Below, piece after piece: positions 1 to 12,655 of a stretch of 64,000 nucleotides of DNA. Both the position numbers and the translations under genes were made by a program. The DNA lies in contig JAMXBD010001375.1 of assembly GCA_024138025.1 (NCBI GenBank), positions 124,001 to 188,000 on the forward strand, given 5' to 3'. Source of the stretch: Combretum micranthum (Eukaryota > Streptophyta > Magnoliopsida > Myrtales > Combretaceae). Position 1 is the stretch's first letter, and each line of letters starts with the position of its first letter. The notes under the pieces were generated by a model. That model was not told where the DNA came from. It was given only the letters and a program-made list of their open reading frames with translations, and ran no database searches.

Positions 1-247
1 TGTCAATGAAAATAAATTACCCATTTCAATAGAATCTTTTTTATTTAAACTAAATTCAATCCATATAATCAATCGTACTATTTCTAATAAAATGATCATC
101 GACTCTTTCTCCAAAATAATAATTGTATTTCATATTTATTCCTTTTGAATCATTAGATGGTTGATGGGGATTGAATCCAAATGAATTACATTTATGAAAT
201 TAAATTCCAAAGCTGAAAACTAAACAAGGCTACCATAAGCTTCCAAT

Positions 248-803
248 TAGGATTGAAAACAAGTCGAGACTACTCGTGAGCTACCCAAGCTCAACTTGAT
301 GATAATTCGAGTTCGACTCAACCAAATTGAGTTAAACTCGAGTTCGAGCTACTCAATTAGTTATCGAGCTCGAGTTCGAGTTTTAAAATACTTGATTTGA
401 GCAACCCACAAGCCTAATCTAGCTTTTACACTTTTTATTAAAAAATAAAAAAAAATTATGTTTTTTCTTATTTTTAAAGCATATTTTCGTACATTGTTTT
501 TTTCCTTTATATCCAATGGTCCACACTAGTTATATTTAAAATCAAATTGACTAAAAATTCAATCACATTCCCAAATCCTAACTTATTTTTTAGTTTAATT
601 GATTTTTATAAGAATAATCGAACTTCATCAAGTTAAGCTCGAGTTTATCGAGTATCAATTCGAGTCAAGTTCGAGTTTAAAAATTAAAACTCAATTGAGT
701 TCGAGTTGAATTTTGAGCTTTGCGCTTCGATTTTTGCATTTAAATCGACTTCGAATTTGACACTGTATTGTCTTGACTCAACTTGTTTACAACTATACTT
801 CTA
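248..803. mobile_element. hAT-like MITE, imperfect terminal inverted repeats
   Basis: The two ends are imperfect inverted copies: the left reads TAGGATTGAAAACAAGTCGAG and the reverse complement of the right reads TAGAAGTATAGTTGTAAACAAG. The TAGG...GTAAACAAG(T)CGAG type of end is common in non-autonomous plant hAT elements. The interior is packed with short CTCGAGTTCGAG-type motifs on both sides of an AT-rich centre (about 420-600). No coding potential is seen. An 8-bp target-site duplication is not recognisable, so the element is old or the ends are slightly misplaced. Confidence 0.5.
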
Positions 804-1860
804 GCATTTAGAATTGAATATGGGGCTGAATATCATAAGTGGTATTTGGTTTTTGTTAATTTCTACAATTAATTATTTAAAGTTTAAAATGTCAACCATA
901 GATTTTTTGAGTTCATTTATTATACTTAGACAAAATAATTGATTGAAAAAAGAAAATAAAATTCAGAGTAGCGGATTGTAAAATCTAGTACAAATAGTTA
1001 ATTGTAAAAATAGATAAAATTTATGTACCAAATTGATACTTTAAAACTTTAAATAGTTAATCCCGAAATAACAATCACCCTAGAATGTGTGGTGATCAAT
1101 ATCTTAATCTTCTCACAAGCTATTGAGAATATAATATTATGAATATAGATGAGGTACGTTGGATTAACTCTGTAACAGCTATTATTTAACAATAGACTTG
1201 TAACGGAATAACTATTCCACGGATTGTTTGTAAATCCTTTATGAAAATCAAGGAAATAGCAATTCTTGATTCCATTTAACATATTTCTATATCTACTCAC
1301 GAGTCATCTAAAGAACTATAAACAGTAGTTATTACTCTTCCATTTTTAGAAAAATATAATTCTAATCCTACCCAATTCTGCCAAGGAATTTCACTTACAC
1401 CGCAAAAGAAAGTTTGTGCTAACTCCGTTGCTTTACGCCTCTTAAACTTTATGAATAAGGAAGTAGAAAACAAGAAGACACGGGATTTCACAAAACCATC
1501 TGTTTTGGGTGTCATCTGAGCCTCTGAGGCTGTTGAACGAATGGCGACTCATTTGAATAGAACCGATTCTCAGGAACCGCAGGTTCTGGGTCCAAGCCAC
1601 TTGAATTAATGGACCTAACATTCTAATTTTCCCTTTTTCACTTTTCTTGTCTCACCATCTGGATTATTGAACTGGCCAGTGAGGCGTTCCTGTCCAGTAG
1701 TAATGCCATGTATGGAGATGCAGGGGCAACAGGCTCTGAATTTTCGCAACTTCTCACTGATGGAAGTTTAGAATTTCTGCAATGTATGAAGGACAAATAG
1801 AAACAGAAGGAAAAAGAAAAAAATCATGAACTACAGACAAAGGAAATGAAATCATACACA
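804..1860. other. Intergenic, with one unrecognised minus-strand frame
   Basis: Mostly AT-rich sequence without a recognisable gene. A minus-strand open frame at 1297-1515 has a more protein-like composition than its surroundings (it contains GVSEIPWQNWVGLELYFSKN), but I recognise no family and see no convincing partner exons. It could be a terminal exon, a pseudogene scrap or chance. Confidence 0.3.
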
Positions 1861-2181
1861 ATATTCACATCATCTTTCACTGAGCTTTGCAGTGTTCCCT
1901 AACTTTGTACAGACCCAGTTTAACTACACACTATAGACCTCGTACTTACAGAAACAAAAGATGTACAAAAAGCCATGTTTAGATTTATAAACAACTGCGG
2001 CTTTTGGGTTTAGTTTCCTAAATACATTTGACTACAATAAGATCTGGACACACATTATTGGGGTCGAGGCATAATAACATTTACAGCCTCCTTTATCTGC
2101 GTATGGTTTTGTGGAGGTAGATATATCTGACCTGTACACAGCTTCTACTTACAGAAATTAGCAAGGTCGACGATGTGCTTG
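1861..2181 (-). other. Probable 3' UTR of the ACR gene
   Basis: This lies directly downstream of the ACR stop codon on the minus strand, and no other gene is visible in it. The extent is inferred from typical plant 3' UTR length; no polyadenylation site was pinned down. Confidence 0.35.
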
Positions 2182-5100
2182 TTAGGAGTGGGATCTGATC
2201 AACTTGAAATTCTGAAATTTGAAAAAATTGCTGAAAAGGTATCCAACAGTTGTCTCCTCAGGGGGTTTAGGCAAAAGGCTTGAGTTATGTTTGACCTGTA
2301 ACGCCGTTGCTCCAATCTGTTGTCGGATAGAGTCAATGATCTTGAAATCAACTGGGTTGCCCATTACATCTGATACATAAAAGGTGTCTTTGGCTTTTCC
2401 ATTTTCTGTTGAAATCTCAGCTCTTCTAATAGACAAACCTTTTCCCGAAAATCCGGGTTATCCGAGAGAAGTCCAACACGATCCTCTGTGCACAACACCA
2501 ATTCCATACCCTGCATAGCAGTTAATATTGATCAACACTTTTTATAATAACTATCATTAAAAAAATTAAAAAAAGAAAAGAAAAGGTTCTTTTGGAGGAA
2601 GTCGTCCATACCTCATATACCCGCCTTTCAATGGCTGCTTCAAGACACTGCACAATACGGTCCCTCTCAGCTTCTGAGCCAATAGGAGTCCATCAACATG
2701 TCGTATGTAAAATTCCTGCACACACAACATTTTGAATTAATAGCAGTATACGTCAACAAATTTGCAAACAATTTCTTGAGTAAAACTGACAAGCAAGCAG
2801 TAGCAGTACATAAAACATAGTAAAAAAGGTAAGAGTAAAAAGTGCTCAGTACAAAAGGCAGATGTCCCAACATTCTAAACCTCGGATGTGGGCTCAGCTA
2901 GGTGAGCTCTGCTACATCACGCCCATTTTAATGCAATATCATCAAAGTTTTCTAGCCAGATCATTTAGGCTGGCATTTACTTTTGACATATTTTACTACC
3001 ATAATCTTATACCATAGCCTTTCTAACTTGCCAAACACGAAAAAGAGATTCTGCAAAACTGCAAAACTGCCTACCCAAACGTCTTAGTCAAAAGAACGTT
3101 TCACACTGAGACATAAACCAAAGGAACAAAAATAACCCTCCTACCGAAACTTACCTGATAAGCCTCCTTTGTGCCAGTGTTTACCATCCCGTGGAATACT
3201 ACATATTGCATGTCTGTCAGAGTGCAGACTATGTCAAACATTAGCTTTGGTCGATCTTTACATCTCATAGTAACAATCGTGTAGTCTTTCTCATTACAAT
3301 CCATGATTGTTATGCAGGGTTTTGAGCTCTTCTCATCAACTTTCCTTAGCCCCATTCTTCTTTCATAGTCACGATCAGCAAACATAATTTGATGCAACCT
3401 CCTATCCCGATTCATAACTCCAGGAGGTGAAAGTGTTGTCTTCGCTGTCCTTGGATCATCATCTCCCTTAAGAACATTGCTAAGCAACTCTTTAATAGTT
3501 GCAAGACGCTTTGGATCTTTGATTGCGGAGCCTGCAGAATCATCAGTGACATGAACTACGGCTGCAGCCCTCATGTTGTGTGTCCATATTTCCGCATTTA
3601 CAACATTGCAGTGAAGGTCAGCAAGAACTGCACATACTTCAGATAATAAACCAGGCCTATCTGTGCCAGTGAGTTCAATTGGAGTATGCTCCTCGGATGG
3701 CATTACCCCCACAGACCTCCTCACAGATTGTGAAAAGCTTGCATTACATTCAAGTCTCTACAAAATAATAATTACCTTATATTGTGATGAAAGTTCATGA
3801 ATGAAACACGAAGATAGTAAGTACTTTATGAACTCCCTTTAACTTTGAAATTGTGAACTTAAAACTCATTGATGGGCATCCATTATTTACATTAGTTAAG
3901 GGCAGATATATGAAGGCAAGTCTAATTCAAGTCACTTCAATAAAAAAACTAATAGCTAAGAGAGACAAGGTGTAATTTTTCCTTTTGGCTTAAAACAATC
4001 ATGTGTGGTTCGCATAGGTGGTTTGTAATTAAGGATTGCTAACACAGTTAATGGAAACACATTTTGGGAAATCTAGGGAAATACAACCACATTACTTGAG
4101 TTACAGAGGTACAAGCAAATTTCTGAAATTAAGGGGGTTAGCTACAATTAATCCAAAAATTAAATCCTAGAAACAGGCCTTCACTAATTGTCTCCACAAT
4201 TAAGAGGCATGCATGTAATGGAGTTACTTATTTTCCAGTAGAAAGTCAAGGAAAGAAGAATCCCTGTGTGTATTACTTATTCATCCAAAAGAAAAAAAGT
4301 TTCCTTGTGCATGAAGAATGCTGCTTTAAGAGTCAAACTGGTAATCCAATCATTTGAGATTACCTTAAAAATATTATAGCATGGACATGCTATAATTGAC
4401 AAATCTCAAAAGCAAAGACTATTTTAAAAGGCTGAACAGCATGAAACATGTGATAGTTGCTGAGCTGGAAGTAAATTGTGTTGGATATCTTGTAATGCAT
4501 TACAAATTACCAAGAGAAAAGGAGGTCTCTTAAAAACCATAATGATCACATTTTGCTTTCTACTTATAAAAAAGGAAGAGTCATGGAACACACTAATATT
4601 ACATCATAGAGTTTTCTACATTGAGGGATTTTTTTTCACCTTTTCCTTTTCTATTTTTGGTAAATTACATTGAAAGATTGACCAACAAGCACCAAGAAAG
4701 TTCCTTTTTCTACATGGAGAAGGTCAAGAAGGAAAGGGTGCATGAGGGATCAACTACAAGGATGCTGACTTCTGCTACCAAATGCAAATTCGGAAGTGAA
4801 TAAAAAGAACTTGCTAATCTAATTTATTACAAGAGTACACTATTAAAAAAGGTACAGCAAGACTTTTACCCTCTTAATAAATCCAATGACTTCCTTATCT
4901 CTGATTTTCTTCCCCTCATGGTCGATCACATTAAACACTGAAATTTTTAAGAAAGAGAGTGGAGGAGCTAAGTGAATGGCTAAAAAATTGTTCCTCCGAT
5001 CAACAACTAGAAATTAAAGCCTCACCATCCATGAACCATCCAGCATCTGATGATATGTATGCTTTAGTTATCACAAGGTTCATATCCATCAGCACTTCGA

Positions 5101-6360
5101 CAACATCAAGAAGGATTCCATGTTTGTTCACACTGTCAACCTGAAGAGAACTCAAGATTAGTATCCATACAAAAAGTTGAATGAAACTGAACTTAATTAC
5201 ATCATTCGTTGTCAAATAATTGATTGCTCTCAAAACAGACAATAACTGCAAAACCTTACCTGAATAACAGTTGCATTCTCGCAAGACTTGTTGTCAATTA
5301 CAACCCTGCAATACAATTGATGATGTTGAGTCAGCATCAGCAGAAACTTCATTACAGCAAATAAAAAGAAACCCGTATGATATAATTAATGCATGTTCAA
5401 ATGGCATATAGACAAGTAGACCGTGCACAGCAAAGCCTTCTCACAATATCAGGCAATAAGTACTAACATATGATAATCTGTGATAAAATGTTGCTAATTA
5501 CAGATTTATCTTATCACCACAACCAACGGTTTCATGTTTGGATTTTATCACTGCGACCCTCTTCCAAATCAGGCAATGTTAGGAAATGCATTCCCCGGAA
5601 ATCGGGAATCCATGCAATACAAAACACCCTTAACTCAACTCAAAAAATTGAAATAATTAACAACTAAAAAGATCAACCTGAGACTGGTTTCCTCTATCTA
5701 TTTCGTTCCTCATTCATAAAGAAAATTTTAAGAAAAAATATTCACTCAACCCAATTGCTTTAACTCAATCCAAATCATGGACCAAATCTCCTTATCCTCA
5801 AATGGTATCACCATCCGTGTTCCCATCAATCCGTAACCCAGCCAATCAGATCAAATCATGTAAGAAAACTCTTTAATGGGGGAATCTGGACAACAACACA
5901 ATTCCAACCTTAGAAAAACTTATCCCCAATTTACAATACAATTGGTTCACATCAATTAACAAGAATCACTACAACAGAATCAAAACAAGAAATATAAAAC
6001 CCTAATCGTAACTACGATTTGAACTCGTAGCAATTTCATAAAAACACACAACAAATGCACCAATTATCACTCATGAACACCCAAATGAGTTAAAAAAAAA
6101 CATTAATTCAACCCTAAAACAGACAGACAAATTCCGAAAAAGCACATCAAGAAGAACTGCTATTTCCGCAGCATTAAAAGCTCAAAATTAGAAAATTGAC
6201 AACACCCAATACAAAACTGATAGAAAAGATGTAAACTTTATGTAAAACAAAGACTGATGAATTTCCTTTTTTCTTTTCCATTCCTTATTCAACTGTTCTT
6301 TGTGGTCAATTACCTAGGAGGGTTCATTCTTCTGATAAGCTTAGCATACTCATCATCCAT
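2182..6360 (-). CDS. ACT domain-repeat protein (ACR family, ACR4-like), frame broken in last two exons
   Basis: ACR proteins are plant-specific proteins with four ACT domains, thought to sense small ligands such as amino acids; no enzyme domain is present. Coding exons (minus strand, coordinate order reversed) are 6314-6360, 5260-5305, 5026-5140, 4870-4937, 3155-3757, 2612-2715 and 2182-2510, all with GT-AG introns. The start is the MDDEYAKLIRRMNPP opening typical of the family. ACT1 is spread over exons 2-4 (VDSVNKHGILLDVVEVLMD). ACT2 begins near residue 118 (IELTGTDRPGLLSEV). ACT3 starts near residue 250 (RCKDRPKLMFDIVCTLTD). ACT4 is in the last exon (ELVLCTEDRVGLLS). Exons 1-5 keep frame. 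Exon 6 is one base short near 2690 and exon 7 four bases short at about 2437-2463; with these restored the length would be about 438 residues, close to the family norm. It is either a recent pseudogene or a consensus error. Family assignment is firm; orthology to a particular ACR member is inferred. Confidence 0.88.
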
Positions 6361-6740
6361 ATCTTCAACAGAAACAAAACTCAACTCTCTTTTTCCTCTT
6401 ATTTTTTTGGTTAATTCTTCCCTATTTTTCACTCAGGAAAAACAGAGAATTGTTTACAGAACAATGAAGTTGAAGTTGTATAATTGTAATGGGAAGGGGT
6501 GAGGATTCTGTTTCTCCTTCTTCTTAATTCTTCCAATATCTAACGAAGAGAGAGAAAAGGGTGTTGTATTGTTGTAGTGAGAGAAAAAGGTAAAGTTGGA
6601 GGGGGATGGAATGGAATTGGGCATTCGGGTTTACGGCATTCAAAGAAACTTTTAACGGTTTTTTAGTATCAAGTGGTAACAAGTGTCCATTTCCAGAATA
6701 GGGGATGATTTTTTGGGCCTAAAGTCACATGTGTGGAAAT
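6361..6740 (-). other. 5' UTR of the ACR gene
   Basis: This lies between the ACR start codon and the predicted TATA box. On the minus strand it has the CT/GA-rich composition of plant leaders (TTTTCTCTCTCTTCG near 6545-6560). No long upstream open frame is evident. An intron in the leader cannot be excluded. Confidence 0.45.
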
Positions 6741-6766
6741 AAATTGGAACTGGGCAGTCTCACTCA

Positions 6767-6775
6767 TTATATATA
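6767..6775 (-). promoter_or_regulatory. TATA box of the ACR gene (predicted)
   Basis: TATATATAA on the minus strand, about 400 bp upstream of the ACR start codon and just before a CT-rich leader. The position fits, but AT-rich DNA makes chance matches common. Confidence 0.4.
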
Positions 6776-6789
6776 GAATAATCATAATG

Positions 6790-9300
6790 TTGTTTTTATT
6801 TTTTTTAAATTTTCCGCATAAAATTTAAAATTATTGAAATTACGTACCAGGGTTGAATTTTTATTTGTCAAAATTATTATATTTGGATATCTATCATACG
6901 ATCTTTTTAAATAAAATAATGGTAGTATATTTAACTAAAAAAAGTTAAATTAGTAATATTTTGCAATCTTAAATTCAAGTACAAAACTTAAAAATTGAAA
7001 ATTTAATTGAATATAGCACTTAATAGCTTCAATAGTAAAAAATAAAAAAAAAGTACGATACACATTTAAAAAATTCAAGTGGAGATAAGCTTAAGGTGCA
7101 AAGTAGCAAATTTATATGCGAGTAGGGCTTAAAGGAATGGAATTAGGCTGAGTTTTTAAATGATTTGACTTGACTCATTTAAAAAATTATTGAGTTTGAG
7201 CAAACCTTATTGAGGTTTTGTTGAGTAAAAGTTAAGCTCAAATTTGCTCATTTAGATAGAAATTAATTTATAACTCAAGTTTGACTTGCTTCCATTTAAT
7301 GTTTGACATTTTGATTTTTCTTGAATCTAAAAGTAATAAATAAGAAATGTGTATACACAATATATTAAATAGAAATTACTTATTTATTTTAATTACATAT
7401 AATATATTTTAAATATAAAACTTACAAGCCTACTAACTAGGCTCTTCATAAGTTTGCTAAAAGGCCTACTAGTGAATTTGTTCATGGGTGGACTTACATG
7501 CCCAAACTTGTTTTCATAGCTAAATAAGTTATTTAAGAGTGAGCTTGTAAGCCCAAAAAAAGGTTAAAGTTTGATTTGTTTTGATAATTGAGTTTTACTT
7601 TGAGATCAAGCTGGATTGTTTTATTATATGAACTTGAGCTAAGTCGAGCTCAAGTATGTTACAAGCGACTCAATCCATTTACAACTTACATGTCCACTTA
7701 AAATTATATTGAAAAAATAAGAGTTCATGAATCCATAAAAAGTTGAGAAATAAAATATATAAGATGTTAAGAAAAAAACACATAAAATGGACAAATATGT
7801 TAAATTAATAATTAGTACATCTTTTATAAAAACTTAATCATTTACCACTTTAAATGATTAACTTTTAATAACTATTTCTTATTAATATCCAATTGGAGTT
7901 GGACTAATCACGTTCTGCTCGTGATTGATAAATGTGCAAGCGTGTAATATTTATTGCGAGTTATGTATACTTGTAAACTAGTGGACTGTAACTTCATTCA
8001 AGCTTGACTAATTAAAAAAGTGTGACTTGCTTGTAAGTGGTTATCCAATCAGTGAGCAAGATCCTTGGATTACGATGTCATAGTATTGGGTGGATAAGAT
8101 GGATAGGCCAACTCTTATTGTCATTTGTCACACACTAAAAAGTATCTATAATGTCAATAATTTCGCCATGTATAATACTTAAGCATTATTTATAAAGACT
8201 ATCATTAACTAAGTGAGTTTCTAATTAATTTTAGGTTAGAAAAGCTCTTAATTAGGTTTTGTAAACATTTAATATACAGTAGAAGAATAAAGTTTTTACA
8301 AAAGATTTACATATGGTAAGTATCTGAAAAGTCTTTTAGCAAACAACTAATACTCTTTAAAAGTAGAATAATATTTGCCAATACGTCTACAACTTGAACT
8401 TATCTAACCACTCAACGTCGAACTCGCATCCTAAGTAATTACACTAATCTATATCAGAATCATCACCTTAAAATGAGAAAAATGAGTCGAAGCTTAGTAA
8501 AACAACAACAAAAATACACATGATATGATCACATACACTTAGTCTAAATGTAAATACAACAATCAACAATTTAGATTTTTAATTTAGGTGTAGCAAATCA
8601 TGTTAGGATTAGAGACAAAAAATATAAATTATAAGATTTTATTAATTTGAATTATGAAAGTGAAACTTATCTTTAATTTGTTGAATTTGTGATTTAAGTA
8701 AAATGAAATTTGAAAGCAAATTGAGAGACAAAGGAAGAGAAAGTAGCACCATCAAGAGAAAGGGAGAGAGAAATTTGATGTTGAAAATGAAAAATTTTGG
8801 TTAATATAATGTGAGTTGGGACATTTGTACACATCAGAATACATGTGAGAGGTAAAAGACAAGAATACCCCTAGATGATTAAATAAGGAAGTTAGAGGCA
8901 TGCAAGATAATTTAGGGATTTGGCTTAGGTAACAACTAGTGGAAATTTTGTATTGATTCCAAGACTACTCCTATAAGACCAAATTAGAGAAAAGTGTAGA
9001 CTTTTGATAATTGAATAAGATAATATAGAAAGAGAAATATTTTTTATTTCTAATGTCAAATTAATTCAATCACTAAATTAATCAATTTAACTTTATTTTT
9101 ATGATCAACTTTGGTTCAAATTATATCCTATAGTTCTCATTTATTTAATTAAACTAGTTATCTAATTATTATTATTTAAGCAAGCTCAAATTAGTTTAAA
9201 CCAACTGATGTTATTATATGGTATTAAATTACTTTCCTATTTTAACTTGTTGAAAAACTGGTGTAGTTCACACGAAGCTTAGGAAGTAGTCGATATGATG
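6790..9300. repeat. AT-rich intergenic DNA with degenerate dispersed repeat
   Basis: No gene is seen. Between about 7130 and 8060 there are scattered short motifs of the TTGAGCTCAA / GACTTGACTCA kind, including TTGAGCTAAGTCGAGCTCAAG near 7630. They resemble the interior of the MITE at 248-803 and suggest another old hAT-type relic. Its ends could not be defined. Confidence 0.3.
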
Positions 9301-9308
9301 GAATTGCG

Positions 9309-10140
9309 AAGCTGGACAAATGGGCATTGGCTTGTAAGTTGGCTCGTTTAACTCATTTTAAAAATGAGTTAAGGCCAATTTTTTTTAGCCCATTTAAAAG
9401 TAGGCTAATTTTACCTAGCATGTTTAACCCATAGGCCAAAGGAGGCTGGCTCGCAGGTTAAGTGAGTTAGTCTACTTGCCCCTTAAAAAATTAAAAATAA
9501 AAAATTATAGAGAAAATATCTATTATTGTAGTATTATTCTTGAGACTTTTATACTTGAGATGGCCCATAGCCCTTAGCTCGTTAGCCGCTTTTATAAAAA
9601 TAAAAATAAAAAATTATAGAGGAAATATCTAGTAATGTGGCATTATTCTTGAGACTTTTATACTTGAGATTAAACTTAAATTTATGTGTTAATTAGAACA
9701 AATAATGACAAATTGATGCACATGCATCATAACATTTTTTTAAAGTATATTATTATTGTTTTAAATGAAATATAATATCTAATAAGTTATTTTAGAAAAC
9801 TTATTTTTATATAAAATGCAATTAAAATAATAATGGAATTAATCATAAATATACATATATAACCCTATAAAACTCATTTATTGTTATATATATCTTATTT
9901 AATTAGTATAAATAAGTTAAATGGATCAACTTGGCATATTTAACCCATAAAATATATAAGTGGGTTAAAAGAGTCAAAAAGAGGGTTGGCCTATTTAACC
10001 ACAGCTAAAGTAAGTTGGGTTATGATTAAGAAATTTTGGCTCATTTTTAAAAGCGGGTCAAAATTTTTGTTGCCTATTTAACCCGCAGGCCAAAGTAAGA
10101 TGTGTCGAGTTAGCCCGTTTAACCCAGTTGTCCACTCCTA
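9309..10140. mobile_element. hAT-like MITE with GTGGACAA-type ends
   Basis: The left end reads AGCTGGACAAATGGGC and the reverse complement of the right end reads TAGGAGTGGACAACTGGG, a terminus common to plant hAT MITEs. Both flanks carry repeated GGCTCGTTTAACTCAT- and TTTAACCCGCAGGCCAAAG-like motifs in opposite orientation (9330-9500 and 9940-10130). The flanking bases share only AATT, so the target duplication is unclear. There is no coding capacity. Confidence 0.5.
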
Positions 10141-10767
10141 ATTATGGCGGATGATATGAACATGATGAAGTTTGGGAAGATTTGTCCAGAGTTATGGGAG
10201 CTAACAGATGATATCCTTCTTGAAGTTTTTTAGAATGTTTTGATAATAACAAAATGTGTTGTGTTTTATACATAAAGTTACTTAAGTGTATAGAGAATTT
10301 TTGTTGAAAAGTTCACGAGAAGCAAAACTAAAGAATAGAATGGAAACTTAAGTCATAAGCCCTTGAGCAAGAAAATAGAATTTAGGAAATAAACATCACA
10401 TTGTATGTTTAGAAATTAAGCAAAAAGATTCTAGAAGATAACAAATTCTAAAAAAAATGCAAGCAAATTCTCCAAATTTGCTAAGTTTGAAAACTAGAAC
10501 GTTATGAACAAAAGTGATGTAAATGTAAAAGATAATTAATAAAAGAAATGAAGAAATAGAACAAAAAATATCATAATCAAATATTTTAAGAAAGGACAAA
10601 TAAAAGATGAAAAATATGAAAATCGAATAGTCTAGGTTAAACAAATTTAGATAATATAAATCATACCATCATTATAAGGATGCAATTCATCAAATGGTCG
10701 AATAATTCTTATTAAGAGAAGATATTTATTTGGAGAAAGTATAGCTTTAGGGGAGAGACGGACTGGG
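10141..10767. other. Intergenic, nothing recognised
   Basis: AT-rich sequence. The short minus-strand open frame at 10396-10644 is phenylalanine/isoleucine-rich and looks like chance. Confidence 0.3.
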
Positions 10768-12655
10768 GCATAATTACTCTATTGAGCGAAAAGTCAATAA
10801 TCCATTTTGTTGGAGAGAATTTGTGATGTAGAGAGAAACCTCATTGTTAATTTTTATGAGGTAGTCTTTTGTGTGAAAACTTAGTGTTACTAGTAAAAAA
10901 AACAAAAATAAGGTAAACTTTATAGGCACTATACTTTTTCTAAGAGTGATAGAATGATAGAATTATGTATAGTTTATCGTATCCACGTTCCATAATAGGA
11001 AATGTGATCATGCATTTATCATGTCTTTTATTATCTCTAATTGGTAATTAACAATCAACATTGTTTGTTACCCTTTTATTTTAAAATTGAATTTTAAAAT
11101 AAATCTTTTTTTTTTTTAACAAAACGTAATTATCCTATTCTATACATGTGTATAATGATTAGTCTAGGGCACAATCACTAACAATCTTGCACTTGCACTA
11201 AACCCAATCATACATGTATCTAAGAAGGATAACCTATTTGAGGCAGTAATTAATGAACTTTGACACTGTAAAATTCATGCATCCATACTAATTCGTTCTT
11301 TGTGTGCAACTCTGTAGGCTCAATTAACATTGGTAGTTGGCTTAAATCTTATTTCCAGCCCACAAGTCATAAGTGGTCTCTAGCAAGACATTAGAATTAC
11401 CTAAGTTAAATGAAGGTCATCAATTCGACACAACCTAATCCATAACTTATGTCATAATCCTATTGTCATATAATATCTAGATCGAACATAAGGTACAGTA
11501 CATTTGGTAGTGTGGATAGACTATTTCCCACGTTGCATGCTACAAAAGAGGATGACCTCACTAGGAGAGACCCATATGTCGCTAAGCAATATTTTCCACT
11601 AGCCTACCTTTTGTTTTATGCAATTTACTTGGATACTTGTGTTGATTGATCGATTACATTAAATTAATATTAATTAGAATTAAATTGAAAGTTAAAACAT
11701 AATGCTAATCTTTGATTTGGATGTAGTGATTCCAATTCTTTGAAATTAACTATCAAATTTAGTGGCTATCAATTTTGAATAATCAAGAAGGATTTTATCA
11801 ATTAATGCTAAAAGTTAAACTCTAGATTTTTACTTACCCTAAACTCTCTCTTGATTGTTCAACTACCTAACAACCTTATATGCAGACTACAATTGTTGTA
11901 GGTAATACATTGATGACCTTCTTACAATGATATTTATATTTTAGAGAGAGAGAGAGAGTAATTTGCATGCACAATTACTCTATTGAGCGAAAAAATGAAC
12001 AATCTATTTTTTTGGAGAGAATTTGTGCTACAGAAAGGAACCTCATTGTTAATTTTTATGAGGAAGTCTTTTGTGTGAAAACTTAGTATTACTAGTCAAA
12101 AGAAAACAAGGTAAAATTTATAGGTAGCGTACTTTTGCTGAAAGTGATGGAAGGATAGAATCAGGTATAGTTTGTTGTATCCACGTAATACATGGAGGAT
12201 TGGTAGGTAGGGCAGATAGATGTTTATATCCTAAGTTAATTCATTTTCAATTAGTAGCTTTGGTAGTTTTGATAGACTATTTCCTACGTTGCATGCTACA
12301 AAATAGGATGACCTCACAAGAAGAGACCCATATATCACTAAACAATATTTTTCACTACCCTACCTTTTGTTTTATGCCATTTCCTTAGATAATTGTTTGA
12401 TTTATTGATTGCATTAATTTAATACAAATTAGAATTAAATTGAACGTTAAAACATAATGCTAATATTTGATTTGAATTTTTTGATTCCAATTCTTTGAAA
12501 TTAACTGTCAAAACCGTAAAAGTTAAACTCTAAATTTTTACTTACATCTAGACTCTCTCTTCATTGTTTAACTACCTAACAACATTATATGTGGACTACA
12601 GTTGTTGGTTGCTAATATATTGATGACCTTCCTATAATGCTATTTATAGTTTAGA
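10768..12655 (+). repeat. Diverged tandem duplication, two units
   Basis: Unit 1 (10768 to about 11945) and unit 2 (11969-12655) are direct copies. They share blocks beginning AATTACTCTATTGAGCGAAA (10772 and 11973), CCTCATTGTTAATTTTTATG, TTTCC(C/T)ACGTTGCATGCTAC and CTTTTGTTTTATGC. Unit 2 lacks roughly 500 bp found between about 11000 and 11500 in unit 1. The junction carries a short GA microsatellite (11943-11958). No protein is recognised in either copy. They could be direct terminal repeats of an unclassified element or a local tandem duplication. Confidence 0.65.
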
